Part shown: piece after piece, positions 33,358 to 41,471 of the stretch
Numbering within the stretch: the first letter of the stretch is position 1
Layout: each line of letters starts with the position of its first letter
Made by a program: the position numbers and the translations under genes
The notes under the pieces: generated by a model
Told to the model about the DNA's origin: nothing
What the model saw: only the letters and a program-made list of their open reading frames with translations
The model's database searches: none
Assembly (NCBI RefSeq): GCF_001424545.1
Contig: NZ_LMQL01000009.1
Location: 516,822 to 580,821, forward strand
DNA from: Ramlibacter sp. Leaf400
GTDB lineage: Bacteria > Pseudomonadota > Gammaproteobacteria > Burkholderiales > Burkholderiaceae_C
Direction: 5' to 3'
Length of the DNA: 64,000 nt

Positions 33358-34781
33358 GGCGGCGCACGCTCGCCCGCCACCTGCTGGCCTGGACGCTGGG
33401 CGCCCTGTGCATCGTCTGGGCCAGCTTCGTGCTGGTGGGCTACAAGACCGGCGAGCACGAAGCCGACGAGCTGACCGACGGCCACCTGGCCAGCGTGGCC
33501 GCGCTGCTTTTGGACTACGGCAACGGCGAGTTCATCTCCGGCGCCGGCATGTCGCCGCCGGGCGGCGCCGCCGCCGACCTGAAGGCGCACGACTACCAGC
33601 AGTCGATGAGCGTGGTGGTCTGGGACGCCGCCGGCCGGCTGCTCACGCGGCGCGGCGATGCGCCGCCGCCGCCCTACCCGCGGCAGGAAGGCTTCGACAC
33701 GCTGCAGCTGGGCGATCCGGCGATGCCCTGGCGCTCGTTCTCGCGGTGGAACGAGGACCGCAGCCGCCTGGTGATGGTGCTGCTGTCGGTGCGCGAACGC
33801 GACGACCTGGCCGACGACATCGCGCAGCAGATCACGCAGCCCAGCCTGTGGCTGCTGCCGGTCATCGCCCTCGTGCTGGGCCTGGCGATCTACCGCGGGC
33901 TGCGGCCGCTGTACGAGCTGTCGCGCGAGATCCTCGCGCTGGACATCCACCGCTCGCAGCCGCTGCCGACGGCCGGCCGCCACCGGGAGTTCGACTCGGC
34001 GGTGCGCGCCATCAACACGCTGGTGGACCGCTACAAGTCGGCGCTGCAGCGCGAGCAGGAGCTGGCCAACGAGTTCGCGCACGAGCTGCGCACGCCCCTC
34101 ACCTCCCTGTCGCTGCAGGCCCGGGCCCTGCGCGGCGCCCCGCCGCAGGCGATGGAGGACGGCCTGGCCCGCATCGAGCAGGACGCGCTGCGCGCCGGCG
34201 GCGTGGTGGCCCACCTGCTCGCGCTGGCGCGGGTGAGCCGCGGCGAATTCGAGCAGCTGGAGACCGAGCTGGAACTGCAGGAGCTGGCCCGCGAGGTGGT
34301 GGCCGCGCTGGCGCCCGTCGCGCACCAGCGCGGGCACGAGCTCGGCGTCGCCGGCGGCCGGGTGGCGGTGCGCGGCCACCGCGGGCTGCTGGAGATCGCG
34401 CTGCGCAACCTGGTCGAGAACGCGGTGGCCCACACGCCGCACGGCACGCAGGTCGAGGTGCAGGTGGACGGCGCGGGGCGCTGGCTGCAGGTCTGCGACA
34501 CGGCCGCGCCGGGGGCGCAGCGGCCGCCGCGCGAAGGCTCCCACCTCGGCCTGGGCCACCGCGTGGTGGACAAGGTCGCGCAGCTGCATGGCGCGGCCTT
34601 CGCCGAAGTGGCGCCGCCGGCCGGGTTCGGGCGCAGCTACCGCCTCACCTTCCCGGCACGGCCGGCGGGTGCGGCGCCGTCGCCGCCCGATTCAAGCGCC
34701 CTGGAAGAGCCCGGCGCGGACCCGCTCGGGCCGCACGCCGATCCCCACCAGCCGGGCGGGCAGCCGGCGCAGCATCGGTAG
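33354..34781 (+). CDS. Sensor histidine kinase (PmrB/QseC-like)
   Basis: 475 residues. Two membrane helices (LLAWTLGALCIVWASFVLVGY near residue 10 and LWLLPVIALVLGLAIYRGL near 165) flank a periplasmic sensor of about 130 residues with acidic patches. The H box is NEFAHELRTPLTSLSLQ, the N box is LRNLVENAVAHTPHG, and a short G region is GSHLGLGHRVVDKV. The G1 box is weak (DTAAPGAQ in place of DnGpG). The last 40 residues are Pro-rich, and 90 bp of the 3' end overlap the convergent FAD monooxygenase. It is translationally coupled to the regulator. Confidence 0.92.
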   Translation: MRRRTLARHLLAWTLGALCIVWASFVLVGYKTGEHEADELTDGHLASVAALLLDYGNGEFISGAGMSPPGGAAADLKAHDYQQSMSVVVWDAAGRLLTRRGDAPPPPYPRQEGFDTLQLGDPAMPWRSFSRWNEDRSRLVMVLLSVRERDDLADDIAQQITQPSLWLLPVIALVLGLAIYRGLRPLYELSREILALDIHRSQPLPTAGRHREFDSAVRAINTLVDRYKSALQREQELANEFAHELRTPLTSLSLQARALRGAPPQAMEDGLARIEQDALRAGGVVAHLLALARVSRGEFEQLETELELQELAREVVAALAPVAHQRGHELGVAGGRVAVRGHRGLLEIALRNLVENAVAHTPHGTQVEVQVDGAGRWLQVCDTAAPGAQRPPREGSHLGLGHRVVDKVAQLHGAAFAEVAPPAGFGRSYRLTFPARPAGAAPSPPDSSALEEPGADPLGPHADPHQPGGQPAQHR

Positions 34782-35951
34782 GCGATCCAGGAGCGTGACC
34801 GCCAGCGGCGGCCGGGACGGCGCATCGCGGCGCGCGAGCAGCGGGGTCAGCAGTTCGTCCTGCACCGCGACCTGCGCGCGCTGCGTCACGCGGGCCGGCC
34901 AGTGGCGCCGCTTCTGCACGGCGGCCAGGTCGGCTTCGCGCAGCCGGCCCTCGCGCAAGGGCACCGCCAGCAGGTTGGCCGCGGCCACGGCGTCCTGGAT
35001 GGCCAGGTTGATGCCCACGCCGCCCACCGGCGACATGGCGTGCGCGGCATCGCCGATGCACAGCAGCCCCTTGCGGTGCCAGGTCGGCAGGTCGGTGATC
35101 TGCACGTTCAGCAGCTTGACGTCGTCCCAGCCGGCCAGCGCCTGCACCTCCTGGGCGAAGAAGGGCGCGACCGCCGCCACCCGTTCGCGGAACGGGGCGA
35201 TGCCCTGCGCCTGCAGCGACGCGAGCGAGCCCTTGGGGATCACGTAGGCGCACTGCCAGTAGCTGCCGCGGTTGATCATCACCAGCATCGCGCCCGGCCG
35301 CATGATGCCGCCGCTGCGGGCGGGATGCCGCTGCGCGTCGCGCGCGAGCCGGAACCACAGCACGTCGATCGGCGCGCCGACGTCCCGGGTGCGCAGGCCG
35401 GCGCTGCGGCGCAGGGTCGAATCGCGGCCGTCGGCGGCGACGACCAGGTCGGCCCGCACGCGCCAGCGCCGGTCGGCGCCCTGCACCTGCACGCCGACCA
35501 CGTCCCCGCCCTCCTCGATCACGGATTGCGCCTTCGCGCCCAGGAGCAGCGTGAACCCGGGCAGCGCCCGCGCCCGGTCGGCGATGAAGTCCAGGAAGTC
35601 CCATTGCGGCACCAGCACCATGAAGGGCCGCGGCGCCGCCAGGTGGCGGAAATCGGCCAGCGTGACCAGCCGGCCGAAGACGTCGGCGACGAGCTCCTGC
35701 ACCTCGTCGTGCGGCAGTTCCAGGAAGTCCTCGAGCAGGCCCAGGTCGTCCAGCACGGTCAGCGTGGAAGGGTGGATGGTGTCGCCGCGGAAGTCGCGCA
35801 GGAAATCGGTGTGCTTCTCCAGCACCGTCACGCGGACGCCGGCGCGCGCCAGCAGGTAGCCCAGCATCAGCCCGGCGGGCCCGCCGCCGGCGATGCAGCA
35901 CTGCGTGTGCTCCTCGGCCGCGGGCGCGTCGGCAGGCGCGTCGAAAGCCAT
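34692..35951 (-). CDS. FAD-dependent monooxygenase (PheA/UbiH-type hydroxylase)
   Basis: 419 residues. The FAD-binding start is CCIAGGGPAGLMLGYLLARA, followed by the dinucleotide-contact VLEKHTDFLRDFRGDTIHPS, the DG motif VVAADGRDSTLRRSAGL, and the GD motif LLCIGDAAHAMSPVGGVGIN. These define class A flavoprotein hydroxylases. NAD(P)H and O2 would be used to hydroxylate a small, probably aromatic, substrate that cannot be named. ATG 35951 starts close to the Rossmann motif. Its 3' end overlaps the sensor kinase gene by 90 bp on the opposite strand. Confidence 0.88.
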   Translation of the reverse strand: MAFDAPADAPAAEEHTQCCIAGGGPAGLMLGYLLARAGVRVTVLEKHTDFLRDFRGDTIHPSTLTVLDDLGLLEDFLELPHDEVQELVADVFGRLVTLADFRHLAAPRPFMVLVPQWDFLDFIADRARALPGFTLLLGAKAQSVIEEGGDVVGVQVQGADRRWRVRADLVVAADGRDSTLRRSAGLRTRDVGAPIDVLWFRLARDAQRHPARSGGIMRPGAMLVMINRGSYWQCAYVIPKGSLASLQAQGIAPFRERVAAVAPFFAQEVQALAGWDDVKLLNVQITDLPTWHRKGLLCIGDAAHAMSPVGGVGINLAIQDAVAAANLLAVPLREGRLREADLAAVQKRRHWPARVTQRAQVAVQDELLTPLLARRDAPSRPPLAVTLLDRLPMLRRLPARLVGIGVRPERVRAGLFQGA

Positions 35952-35961
35952 CGCGGGGCCT

Positions 35962-36348
35962 TCAGCGCCGCCGGGCGCTGGCGACGGCGTCGGCCAGGCA
36001 GCGCTGCTCGGCCTGCTGCAGCAGGCGGTTGATGCGGCCTGCCTCGGCCGGGGGCAGCTCGCATTCGGCATGGCCGTCGGAGCGGCCGGTCTCGGCCAGC
36101 GTCGCGCACGCGGCCGCCCACTGCACGTCGAAGGACATGAGGGCGCCCTCCACGCACAGCGCCTGGTCCGGCTGCTGCACGCGGGCCCGGGCCTGGGCGG
36201 TGAGTTCCGGGGGTTGCGTGCTGAAGTACGCCCGGCCGGCGAACAGGGCCGTGCCCAGCAGGGCCAGCGCCACCGCGCACTCGGCCAGCCAGTGCCCGAG
36301 GGGGGCACGCCCGCCCGCAGAGCCCGACCGGTGCAGTGTTGCGGCCAT
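35962..36348 (-). CDS. Small single-span membrane or exported protein, unknown
   Basis: 128 residues, not recognised. One hydrophobic helix near residues 22-42 (ECAVALALLGTALFAGRAYF) anchors or exports the protein, and four Cys follow (ALCVEG, AACATL, AECELP, QRCLAD), which could make two disulfides in the periplasm. The C-terminal half is helical and charged. It lies 10 bp upstream of the FAD monooxygenase on the same strand and may be co-transcribed with it. Confidence 0.6.
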   Translation of the reverse strand: MAATLHRSGSAGGRAPLGHWLAECAVALALLGTALFAGRAYFSTQPPELTAQARARVQQPDQALCVEGALMSFDVQWAAACATLAETGRSDGHAECELPPAEAGRINRLLQQAEQRCLADAVASARRR

Positions 36349-36434
36349 GTCCGCATGCTAGGCGCCGCCGCCGCGGATTGCTGTCGGACGGCTGCGGACG
36401 CCGGTGGCTCGAAAGGGTCGGGGCGGCCCTTCCT

Positions 36435-38003
36435 TCAGCCGAACAGTGCCTCGTTCCCGAGCTGCAGCCGCAGGTCGCGCTTGAGCACCTTGCCGCTGGG
36501 GTTCTTGGGCAGCGCCTCCACCAGCCGCACGGCCTTGGGCACCTTGAAGCCGGCCATGTGCTGCTCGCAGTGGGCCATGACGTCGCGCTCGCTCAGCGGC
36601 TGGCCCGGCCGGGCCACGACCACCGCCACCACCGCCTCCACCCAGCGCGGGTGCGGCACGCCGATCACCGCCACCTCGCTGACGCCGGGCAGGCGGTAGA
36701 TCATCTCCTCGACCTCGCGGCTGGCCACGTTCTCGCCCCCGGTCTTGATCATGTCCTTCTTGCGGTCGACCACGGTGATGTAGCCGTCCTCGTCGACGGT
36801 GGCCAGGTCGCCGGAGTGGAACCAGCCGCCCTCGAACGCGGCGCGGGTGCGCTCCTCGTCCTTGAGGTAGCCCAGCATCAGGTGCGGCGAGCGGTGGACG
36901 ATCTCGCCGACCTCGCCGGGCTTGACGTCGCGCATCGCGTCGTCGACCACGCGGGTCTCCACGTTCAGCACCGGGCGCCCGCAGGAGCCGGGCTTGCGCA
37001 GCTGGTCCTCGGGACCCAGCAGCGTGGCCAGCGGCGCGATCTCGGTCTGGCCGTACAGGTTCCAGAAGCCGACGTCGGGCAGGCGCCGCGCCATCTCGCG
37101 CAGCACCTCCACCGGCATGATGCTGGCGCCGTAGTAGCCCTTGCGCAGGCGCGACAGGTCGGTCGAATCGAACAGCGGCGAGCGCAGCAGCGAGATCCAC
37201 ACCGTGGGCGGCGCGAAGAAGGAGTTGACGCCATGGCGCGCCAGCAGCGGCAGCAGGTTCTCGGCCGTCGGCCTGGCGGTGATGATGCTGGTGCCGCCCA
37301 GGTAGATGCAGGGGCCCAGGAAGACGTCCAGCTGCGCGCAGTGGTACAGCGGCAGCGCGTGCAGCATCACGTCGTCCTTGGCGAAGCCGGCCTCGATGGC
37401 CAGGCTGGCGTACTGCCAGATGATGGCCTCGTGGGTGAGCATCGCGCCCTTGGGGCTGGACTCGGTGCCGCTGGTGTAGACGATCTGCGCCAGGTCGGCG
37501 CTGCCCAGCTGCGGCACGGCCGGCGGCGCGGCCTTCGACTTCAGCAGGTCATGGAAGGACACCATGCCGGCGACCGGCCCGGACGCATCCTCCGAGGGCA
37601 GCCACACGAACTGCCGCACCTGCGTGTCGAGTGCCGCCGCCTCGTGCGCGAGCGCGGCCAGGCCGCTGTCGGTGGCCAGCCAGCCGGCCTCGGCGTGCCG
37701 CAGGATGTAGGCGACCTCCTGGGCCTTGAGCATGAAGTTGATGGGCACCAGCACCGCGCCCAGCCGCGCGATGGCGAAGCGGAAGGCCGCGAAACCGTGC
37801 GAGTTGCGCGCCAGGATGGCCACCCGGCTGCCGTGCCCTATGCCCAGCCCGGCCAGGCCGGCGGCCAGGCGGTCCACGACGGCGTCGAACTCGGCATAGG
37901 TCCACCGGGTGTCGCCGCAGAGGACGGCCGGCTTGGCGGGAACGCGCTGCGCGGTGCGGTGCAGCAGGTCGGCGAGGGTCTGGCGGCGGATGGCGGTGTC
38001 CAT
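36435..38003 (-). CDS. AMP-dependent acyl-CoA ligase
   Basis: 522 residues, full length for the ANL family. The P-loop is VYTSGTESSPKGAMLTH, A5-type motif YGQTEIAPLA, A7 GWFHSGDLATVDEDGYITV, A8 DRKKDMIKTGGENVASREVE, and the catalytic Lys in NPSGKVLKRDLR. It would activate a fatty or aromatic acid to an acyl-adenylate and then its CoA thioester. TES in place of the commoner TTG in the P-loop occurs in several fatty-acyl ligases. It appears monocistronic, with GC-rich gaps on both sides. Confidence 0.92.
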   Translation of the reverse strand: MDTAIRRQTLADLLHRTAQRVPAKPAVLCGDTRWTYAEFDAVVDRLAAGLAGLGIGHGSRVAILARNSHGFAAFRFAIARLGAVLVPINFMLKAQEVAYILRHAEAGWLATDSGLAALAHEAAALDTQVRQFVWLPSEDASGPVAGMVSFHDLLKSKAAPPAVPQLGSADLAQIVYTSGTESSPKGAMLTHEAIIWQYASLAIEAGFAKDDVMLHALPLYHCAQLDVFLGPCIYLGGTSIITARPTAENLLPLLARHGVNSFFAPPTVWISLLRSPLFDSTDLSRLRKGYYGASIMPVEVLREMARRLPDVGFWNLYGQTEIAPLATLLGPEDQLRKPGSCGRPVLNVETRVVDDAMRDVKPGEVGEIVHRSPHLMLGYLKDEERTRAAFEGGWFHSGDLATVDEDGYITVVDRKKDMIKTGGENVASREVEEMIYRLPGVSEVAVIGVPHPRWVEAVVAVVVARPGQPLSERDVMAHCEQHMAGFKVPKAVRLVEALPKNPSGKVLKRDLRLQLGNEALFG

Positions 38004-38047
38004 GGCGATCCGGGGAGAGTGGGGGCGGAGGCCATGATAAGAGGACG

Positions 38048-38599
38048 CTAAGGCAGCGACCGGACCACGCGGCAGGGATTGCCCGCGGCGAAAACGTCGG
38101 CCGGCACGTCGCGGGTGACCACGCTGCCGGCGCCGATCACGGCGCGGTCGCCGATGCGAACGCCGGGCAGGACGATGGCGCCGCCGCCGATCCAGACATC
38201 GCATCCGATCTCCACCGGCCGGCCGCATTCGGCCTGGCGGCGCTGCACCGCGTCCATCGGGTGCAGGGGCGTGTAGACCTGCACGGCCGGGCCGAGCAGC
38301 GTCCGTGCGCCGATGCGCACCCGGCAGACGTCCAGCACCACGCAGTTGAAGTTGAAGTAGACGCCCTCACCCAGCTCGATCTGGGCGCCGTAATCGCAGT
38401 GGAACGGCGAGGTGACGATCGCCGAGTCGCCGCCGGCGCCCAGCAGCTCCTGCAGCGCGGCCTTGCGCTGCGGGTCGTCGGGCGCCAGCTGGTTGATCCG
38501 GGCGCACAGGAGGCGGGCGCGCTCGCGCGCCTGCACCAGCTCCGGGGCCCGAGCGTCGTAGGGCTCCCCGGCCAGCATCTTGTCGCGTTCGGACGGCAT
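38048..38599 (-). CDS. Maltose/galactoside O-acetyltransferase-type hexapeptide protein
   Basis: 183 residues. The N-terminal maltose-acetyltransferase helix region reads MPSERDKMLAGEPYDARAPEL, followed by a left-handed beta-helix of hexapeptide repeats, ending with VWIGGGAIVLPGVRIGDRAVIGAGSVVTRDVPADVFAAGNPCRVVR. The active-site His in TPLHPMDAVQR is conserved. It transfers acetyl from acetyl-CoA to a sugar or similar acceptor in the cytosol. ATG 38599 is the family start; an upstream frame to 38797 is not homologous. Confidence 0.9.
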   Translation of the reverse strand: MPSERDKMLAGEPYDARAPELVQARERARLLCARINQLAPDDPQRKAALQELLGAGGDSAIVTSPFHCDYGAQIELGEGVYFNFNCVVLDVCRVRIGARTLLGPAVQVYTPLHPMDAVQRRQAECGRPVEIGCDVWIGGGAIVLPGVRIGDRAVIGAGSVVTRDVPADVFAAGNPCRVVRSLP

Positions 38600-38717
38600 C
38601 GGGCCATTCTTGCAGCCTCCGGGCCCGCTTCGGCGCGTGTCAAGCGCAGCAGAACAACCCCTGGGGACATAGTGTCCGAACTGCTCGGCAAAGGGCCCGA
38701 TCCGCGACAATCGCGGC

Positions 38718-38930
38718 ATGACGAAGAGAGATTGGGCCGCAACGACGGCCGACGGGACCCACATCACCATCGAAGACGAAGCGGAACTGACCGCCAAGGA
38801 GCTGGTTCAGGAACGCAAGGCCGCCCTGGACGAGCGCCAGCGGCTCACCTGGTTGCAGCACTCCGCCGAGCAGCTGGCCGGCCGCATCCCCGTGTCGGTC
38901 TTCGCCATGGGCGATCTCGCCTCCACGTAA
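38718..38930 (+). CDS. Hypothetical 70-residue protein
   Basis: Not recognised. It is soluble and charged: MTKRDWAATTADGTHITIED, an E/K-rich helix around residues 22-45 (LTAKELVQERKAALDERQRL), then a more hydrophobic end. Coding looks plausible because start, length and composition are coherent and no other gene occupies the space, but a ribosome site is not obvious. It is divergent from the acetyltransferase gene and converges on the BaiN-like gene 9 bp away. Confidence 0.45.
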   Translation: MTKRDWAATTADGTHITIEDEAELTAKELVQERKAALDERQRLTWLQHSAEQLAGRIPVSVFAMGDLAST

Positions 38931-38939
38931 CTTCGCGCG

Positions 38940-40202
38940 TCACCCCCGCTGCCCCAGCCAGCGGGCAGCGCCGAACCCGGCCCGGCGGCCGGTCGCCAGG
39001 CAGGCGGTCAGCAGGTAGCCGCCGGTCGGGGCCTCCCAGTCCAGCATTTCCCCCGCGCAGAACACGCCCGGCCGCTCGCGCAGCATGGCCGCGGCGTCCA
39101 GCGCGTCCTGGCGCACGCCGCCGGCCGTGCTGATCGCCTCCGCGACCGGCCGTGCCCGCACGAGCCGGATCGGCAGCGCCTTGAGCGCGGCGGCCAGGGC
39201 GGCCGGGTCCGCCAGCTGCTGCGGCGACAGCACTTCGTGCAGCAGCGCCGCCTTGACGCCGGCGATCCCCAGCCGGCTCTTGAGGTGGGTGGACAGGCTG
39301 CGCGGCCCGCGCGGGTGGCGCACTTCGGCCAGCACCCGGGCCTCGTCGTGCTGTGGCAGCAGGTCCAGCAGCCAGGTGGCCTGCCCGGTGGCGGCGATCT
39401 CGTCGCGCAGGCGGGCCGAGAAGGCGTAGACCAGGCTGCCCTCGATGCCGGTGTCGGTGACCACGAACTCGCCCTGGCTGCTGGCCTGCGGCGGGTCCGC
39501 CGCCATGCGCGCGGCCACCGGCTTGACCGGCTGGCCGGCGAAGCGCTGGCGCAGCAAGTCGCTCCAGCCCGGGACGCCCGGGCGGGTGGGTGAAACGTCG
39601 AAGCCGCAGTTGGCGGGCTGCAGCGGCGCGATGGCCACGCCGCGCGCCTGCAGCAGCGGCACCCATGCGCCATCGGAGCCCAGGCGCGGCCAGCTCGCGC
39701 CGCCCAGCGCCAGCACGGTGGCGTCGGCCGCGTGGGTGATGCGTCCGTTCGGCGTGTCGAACGCGAGCGCGCCCGCGCTTTCGTCCCACCCGACCCAGCG
39801 GTGGCGCGTGTGGAACCGCACGCCGGCCGCGCGCAGCCGGTGCAGCCACGCGCGCAGGAGCGGCGCGGCCTTCAGGTCGGTCGGGAACACCCGCCCCGAG
39901 GTGCCGACGAAGGTGTCGATGCCGAGTTCGCCCGCCCAGCGCCGCACCGCCTCGCCGCCGAACCCGGTGATCGCCTCGCGCAGGTCGTCACCGATCGCGC
40001 CGTAGCGCGCCAGGAAGGGCGCGGGCGGTTCGGAATGGGTCAGGTTCAGGCCGCCGCGGCCGGCGAGCAGGAACTTGCGGCCGACGGAAGGCATGGCATC
40101 GAAGAGGTCGACCGACACGCCCTGGCTGGCCAGCACTTCGGCCGCCATCAGGCCGGCCGGACCGCCGCCGATCACGGCGGCATGTGGGGGCGAGGAAGTC
40201 AC
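38940..40202 (-). CDS. BaiN/HI0933-like flavoprotein (TIGR03862-type)
   Basis: 420 residues. FAD-binding start AAVIGGGPAGLMAAEVLASQ, then SVGRKFLLAGRGGLNLTHSE, a hallmark of the BaiN/YhiN family, ATVLALGGASWPRLGS, and the C-terminal FAD motif CAGEMLDWEAPTGGYLLTAC. The family is widespread and reduces C=C bonds in some cases (BaiN acts on bile acids), but the substrate in proteobacteria is unknown. It is the last gene before the inverted-repeat element; no operon partner is seen. Confidence 0.9.
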   Translation of the reverse strand: MTSSPPHAAVIGGGPAGLMAAEVLASQGVSVDLFDAMPSVGRKFLLAGRGGLNLTHSEPPAPFLARYGAIGDDLREAITGFGGEAVRRWAGELGIDTFVGTSGRVFPTDLKAAPLLRAWLHRLRAAGVRFHTRHRWVGWDESAGALAFDTPNGRITHAADATVLALGGASWPRLGSDGAWVPLLQARGVAIAPLQPANCGFDVSPTRPGVPGWSDLLRQRFAGQPVKPVAARMAADPPQASSQGEFVVTDTGIEGSLVYAFSARLRDEIAATGQATWLLDLLPQHDEARVLAEVRHPRGPRSLSTHLKSRLGIAGVKAALLHEVLSPQQLADPAALAAALKALPIRLVRARPVAEAISTAGGVRQDALDAAAMLRERPGVFCAGEMLDWEAPTGGYLLTACLATGRRAGFGAARWLGQRG

Positions 40203-40272
40203 CGGGGGATTGTCCTCGCATCGTGCGGTCGGGCCTTTCAGCCATCACTTGGCAACCGCCGCCAAAAAGAAA

Positions 40273-40369
40273 CCGTCATTCCCGCGAAGGCGGGAATCCA
40301 GCGCAGCGCGCCCCTGTGGCTGGGGTGGAATGCGGGAGCACTGGATTCCCGCCTTCGCGGGAATGACGG
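40273..40369. repeat. Perfect 29-bp inverted repeat element
   Basis: Arms 40273-40301 and 40341-40369 are exact reverse complements over 29 bp with a 39-bp spacer; each arm is also internally palindromic around ATTCCC...GGGAAT. The left arm is identical to 28943-28971 inside the BTAD gene. It fills the 230-bp gap between the BaiN-like gene and the TRAP receptor. A long hairpin transcript could end or stabilise the leftward mRNA, though there is no T run. Confidence 0.9.
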
Positions 40370-40370
40370 A

Positions 40371-40418
40371 GGTGGGTGGCCCCGCGGGCGACGGGGTGGG
40401 TGGCCCCGCGGGTGACGG
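40371..40418. repeat. 24-bp tandem repeat, two copies
   Basis: A GGTGGGTGGCCCCGCGGGYG-type unit of 24 bp occurs at 40371-40394 and 40395-40418 with one mismatch, and a degraded third start follows. It directly abuts the inverted-repeat element and lies 14 bp from the stop codon of the TRAP receptor gene. Confidence 0.75.
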
Positions 40419-40432
40419 GGCGGGCGACGCGA

Positions 40433-41437
40433 TCAGCGCGCCGCCTGCGCCTTCTCCAGCTCGGTCCGGTACACCCGCACCAGGTTCTGGTCGTACTGGC
40501 CCGCGAACTTGTCGGCCACCGGCTTGGTCAGCTCGCGCATGCGCTGCAGCGTGGCGGGCGGCACGTCGTTGATCTGCATGCCCTTGGCCTGCAGCTCCGC
40601 CCGCGCCTTGCCCGAGGCCTCGCGGCTGAGCTGCTTCTGGAAGTTGCCCGCCTCCACCGCGGCCTCCTGGATGATCTTCTGGTCCGCGGGCGACAGCTTG
40701 TCCCAGGTCTTCTTGCTGATCACCACCGGGTTGGCCGTGTAGACGTGGTTGGTCACGCTCAGGTACTTCTGCACCTCGTAGAACTTGCTGGTGAGCACCA
40801 CCGAGAACGGGTTCTCCTGCGCGTCCATGGCCTTGGACTCCAGCGCGCCGTACAGCTCGGGGAAGGCCATCGGGACCGGGTTGGTGCCCAGCGCGCTGAA
40901 GGCCTCGATGAACATCGGGTTGGGGATCACGCGCAGCTTCAGGCCCTTGAGGTCCTCCACGTTCACCACCGGCTTGCGGCTGTTGGTGAAGTTGCGGAAA
41001 CCCGTTTCCCAGAACGCCAGGCCGACCATGCCTCGCTCGGGCAGGCGCGCCATCAGCTGCTGCCCGAACGGGCCGCCGAGCAGCGCATCCACCTGCTCGG
41101 CCTTGCTGAAGGAGAACGGGATGTCCAGCAGCGTGAACTCCTTGACCACGCCGCCCATGATCGTGGCCGAGGGCAGCGTGATGTCCTGCACCCCGCCCTG
41201 CACCGCGCTGAGCTGCTGGGCCTCGCCGCCGATGCTGCCGCCGCCCAGCTCCTGCACCTTGATGCGCCCGTTGGTCCTGGCCGCGACGATCTCGCCGAAC
41301 TTCTGCGTGCCCAGCGAGATCGGGTGGCCGGGCTGCACCACGTGGCCGAAGCGGATGGTGTGCTCCTGGGCGTGGGCGCCCGCGCCGGCCAGCGCGAGGG
41401 CCAGGAAAGCCAGGGTCAGGAAGGGTCTGCGTTTCAT
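40433..41437 (-). CDS. Orphan TRAP transporter substrate-binding protein (DctP-type)
   Basis: 334 residues. Signal peptide about 1-23 (FLTLAFLALALAGAGAHA, cleavage before QEHT). DctP features are IRFGHVVQPGHPISLGTQKF, LKGLKLRVIPNPMFIEAFSA with the conserved Arg, and PVPMAFPELYGALESKAMDA, then NPFSVVLTSKFYEVQKYLSV. It captures a carboxylate in the periplasm. No DctQ or DctM gene is adjacent, so it must share permeases encoded elsewhere. It is the last gene of the leftward catabolic cluster, 34 bp after the Zn-alcohol dehydrogenase. Confidence 0.92.
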   Translation of the reverse strand: MKRRPFLTLAFLALALAGAGAHAQEHTIRFGHVVQPGHPISLGTQKFGEIVAARTNGRIKVQELGGGSIGGEAQQLSAVQGGVQDITLPSATIMGGVVKEFTLLDIPFSFSKAEQVDALLGGPFGQQLMARLPERGMVGLAFWETGFRNFTNSRKPVVNVEDLKGLKLRVIPNPMFIEAFSALGTNPVPMAFPELYGALESKAMDAQENPFSVVLTSKFYEVQKYLSVTNHVYTANPVVISKKTWDKLSPADQKIIQEAAVEAGNFQKQLSREASGKARAELQAKGMQINDVPPATLQRMRELTKPVADKFAGQYDQNLVRVYRTELEKAQAAR

Positions 41438-41471
41438 CGATGTCTCCTCGGGGGTTGGAAAGAAAAAGGGG

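Noticed and set aside
40273-40418. CRISPR-like repeats
   Set aside because: There are only two inverted arms and one tandem pair, no regular repeat-spacer array and no cas genes.
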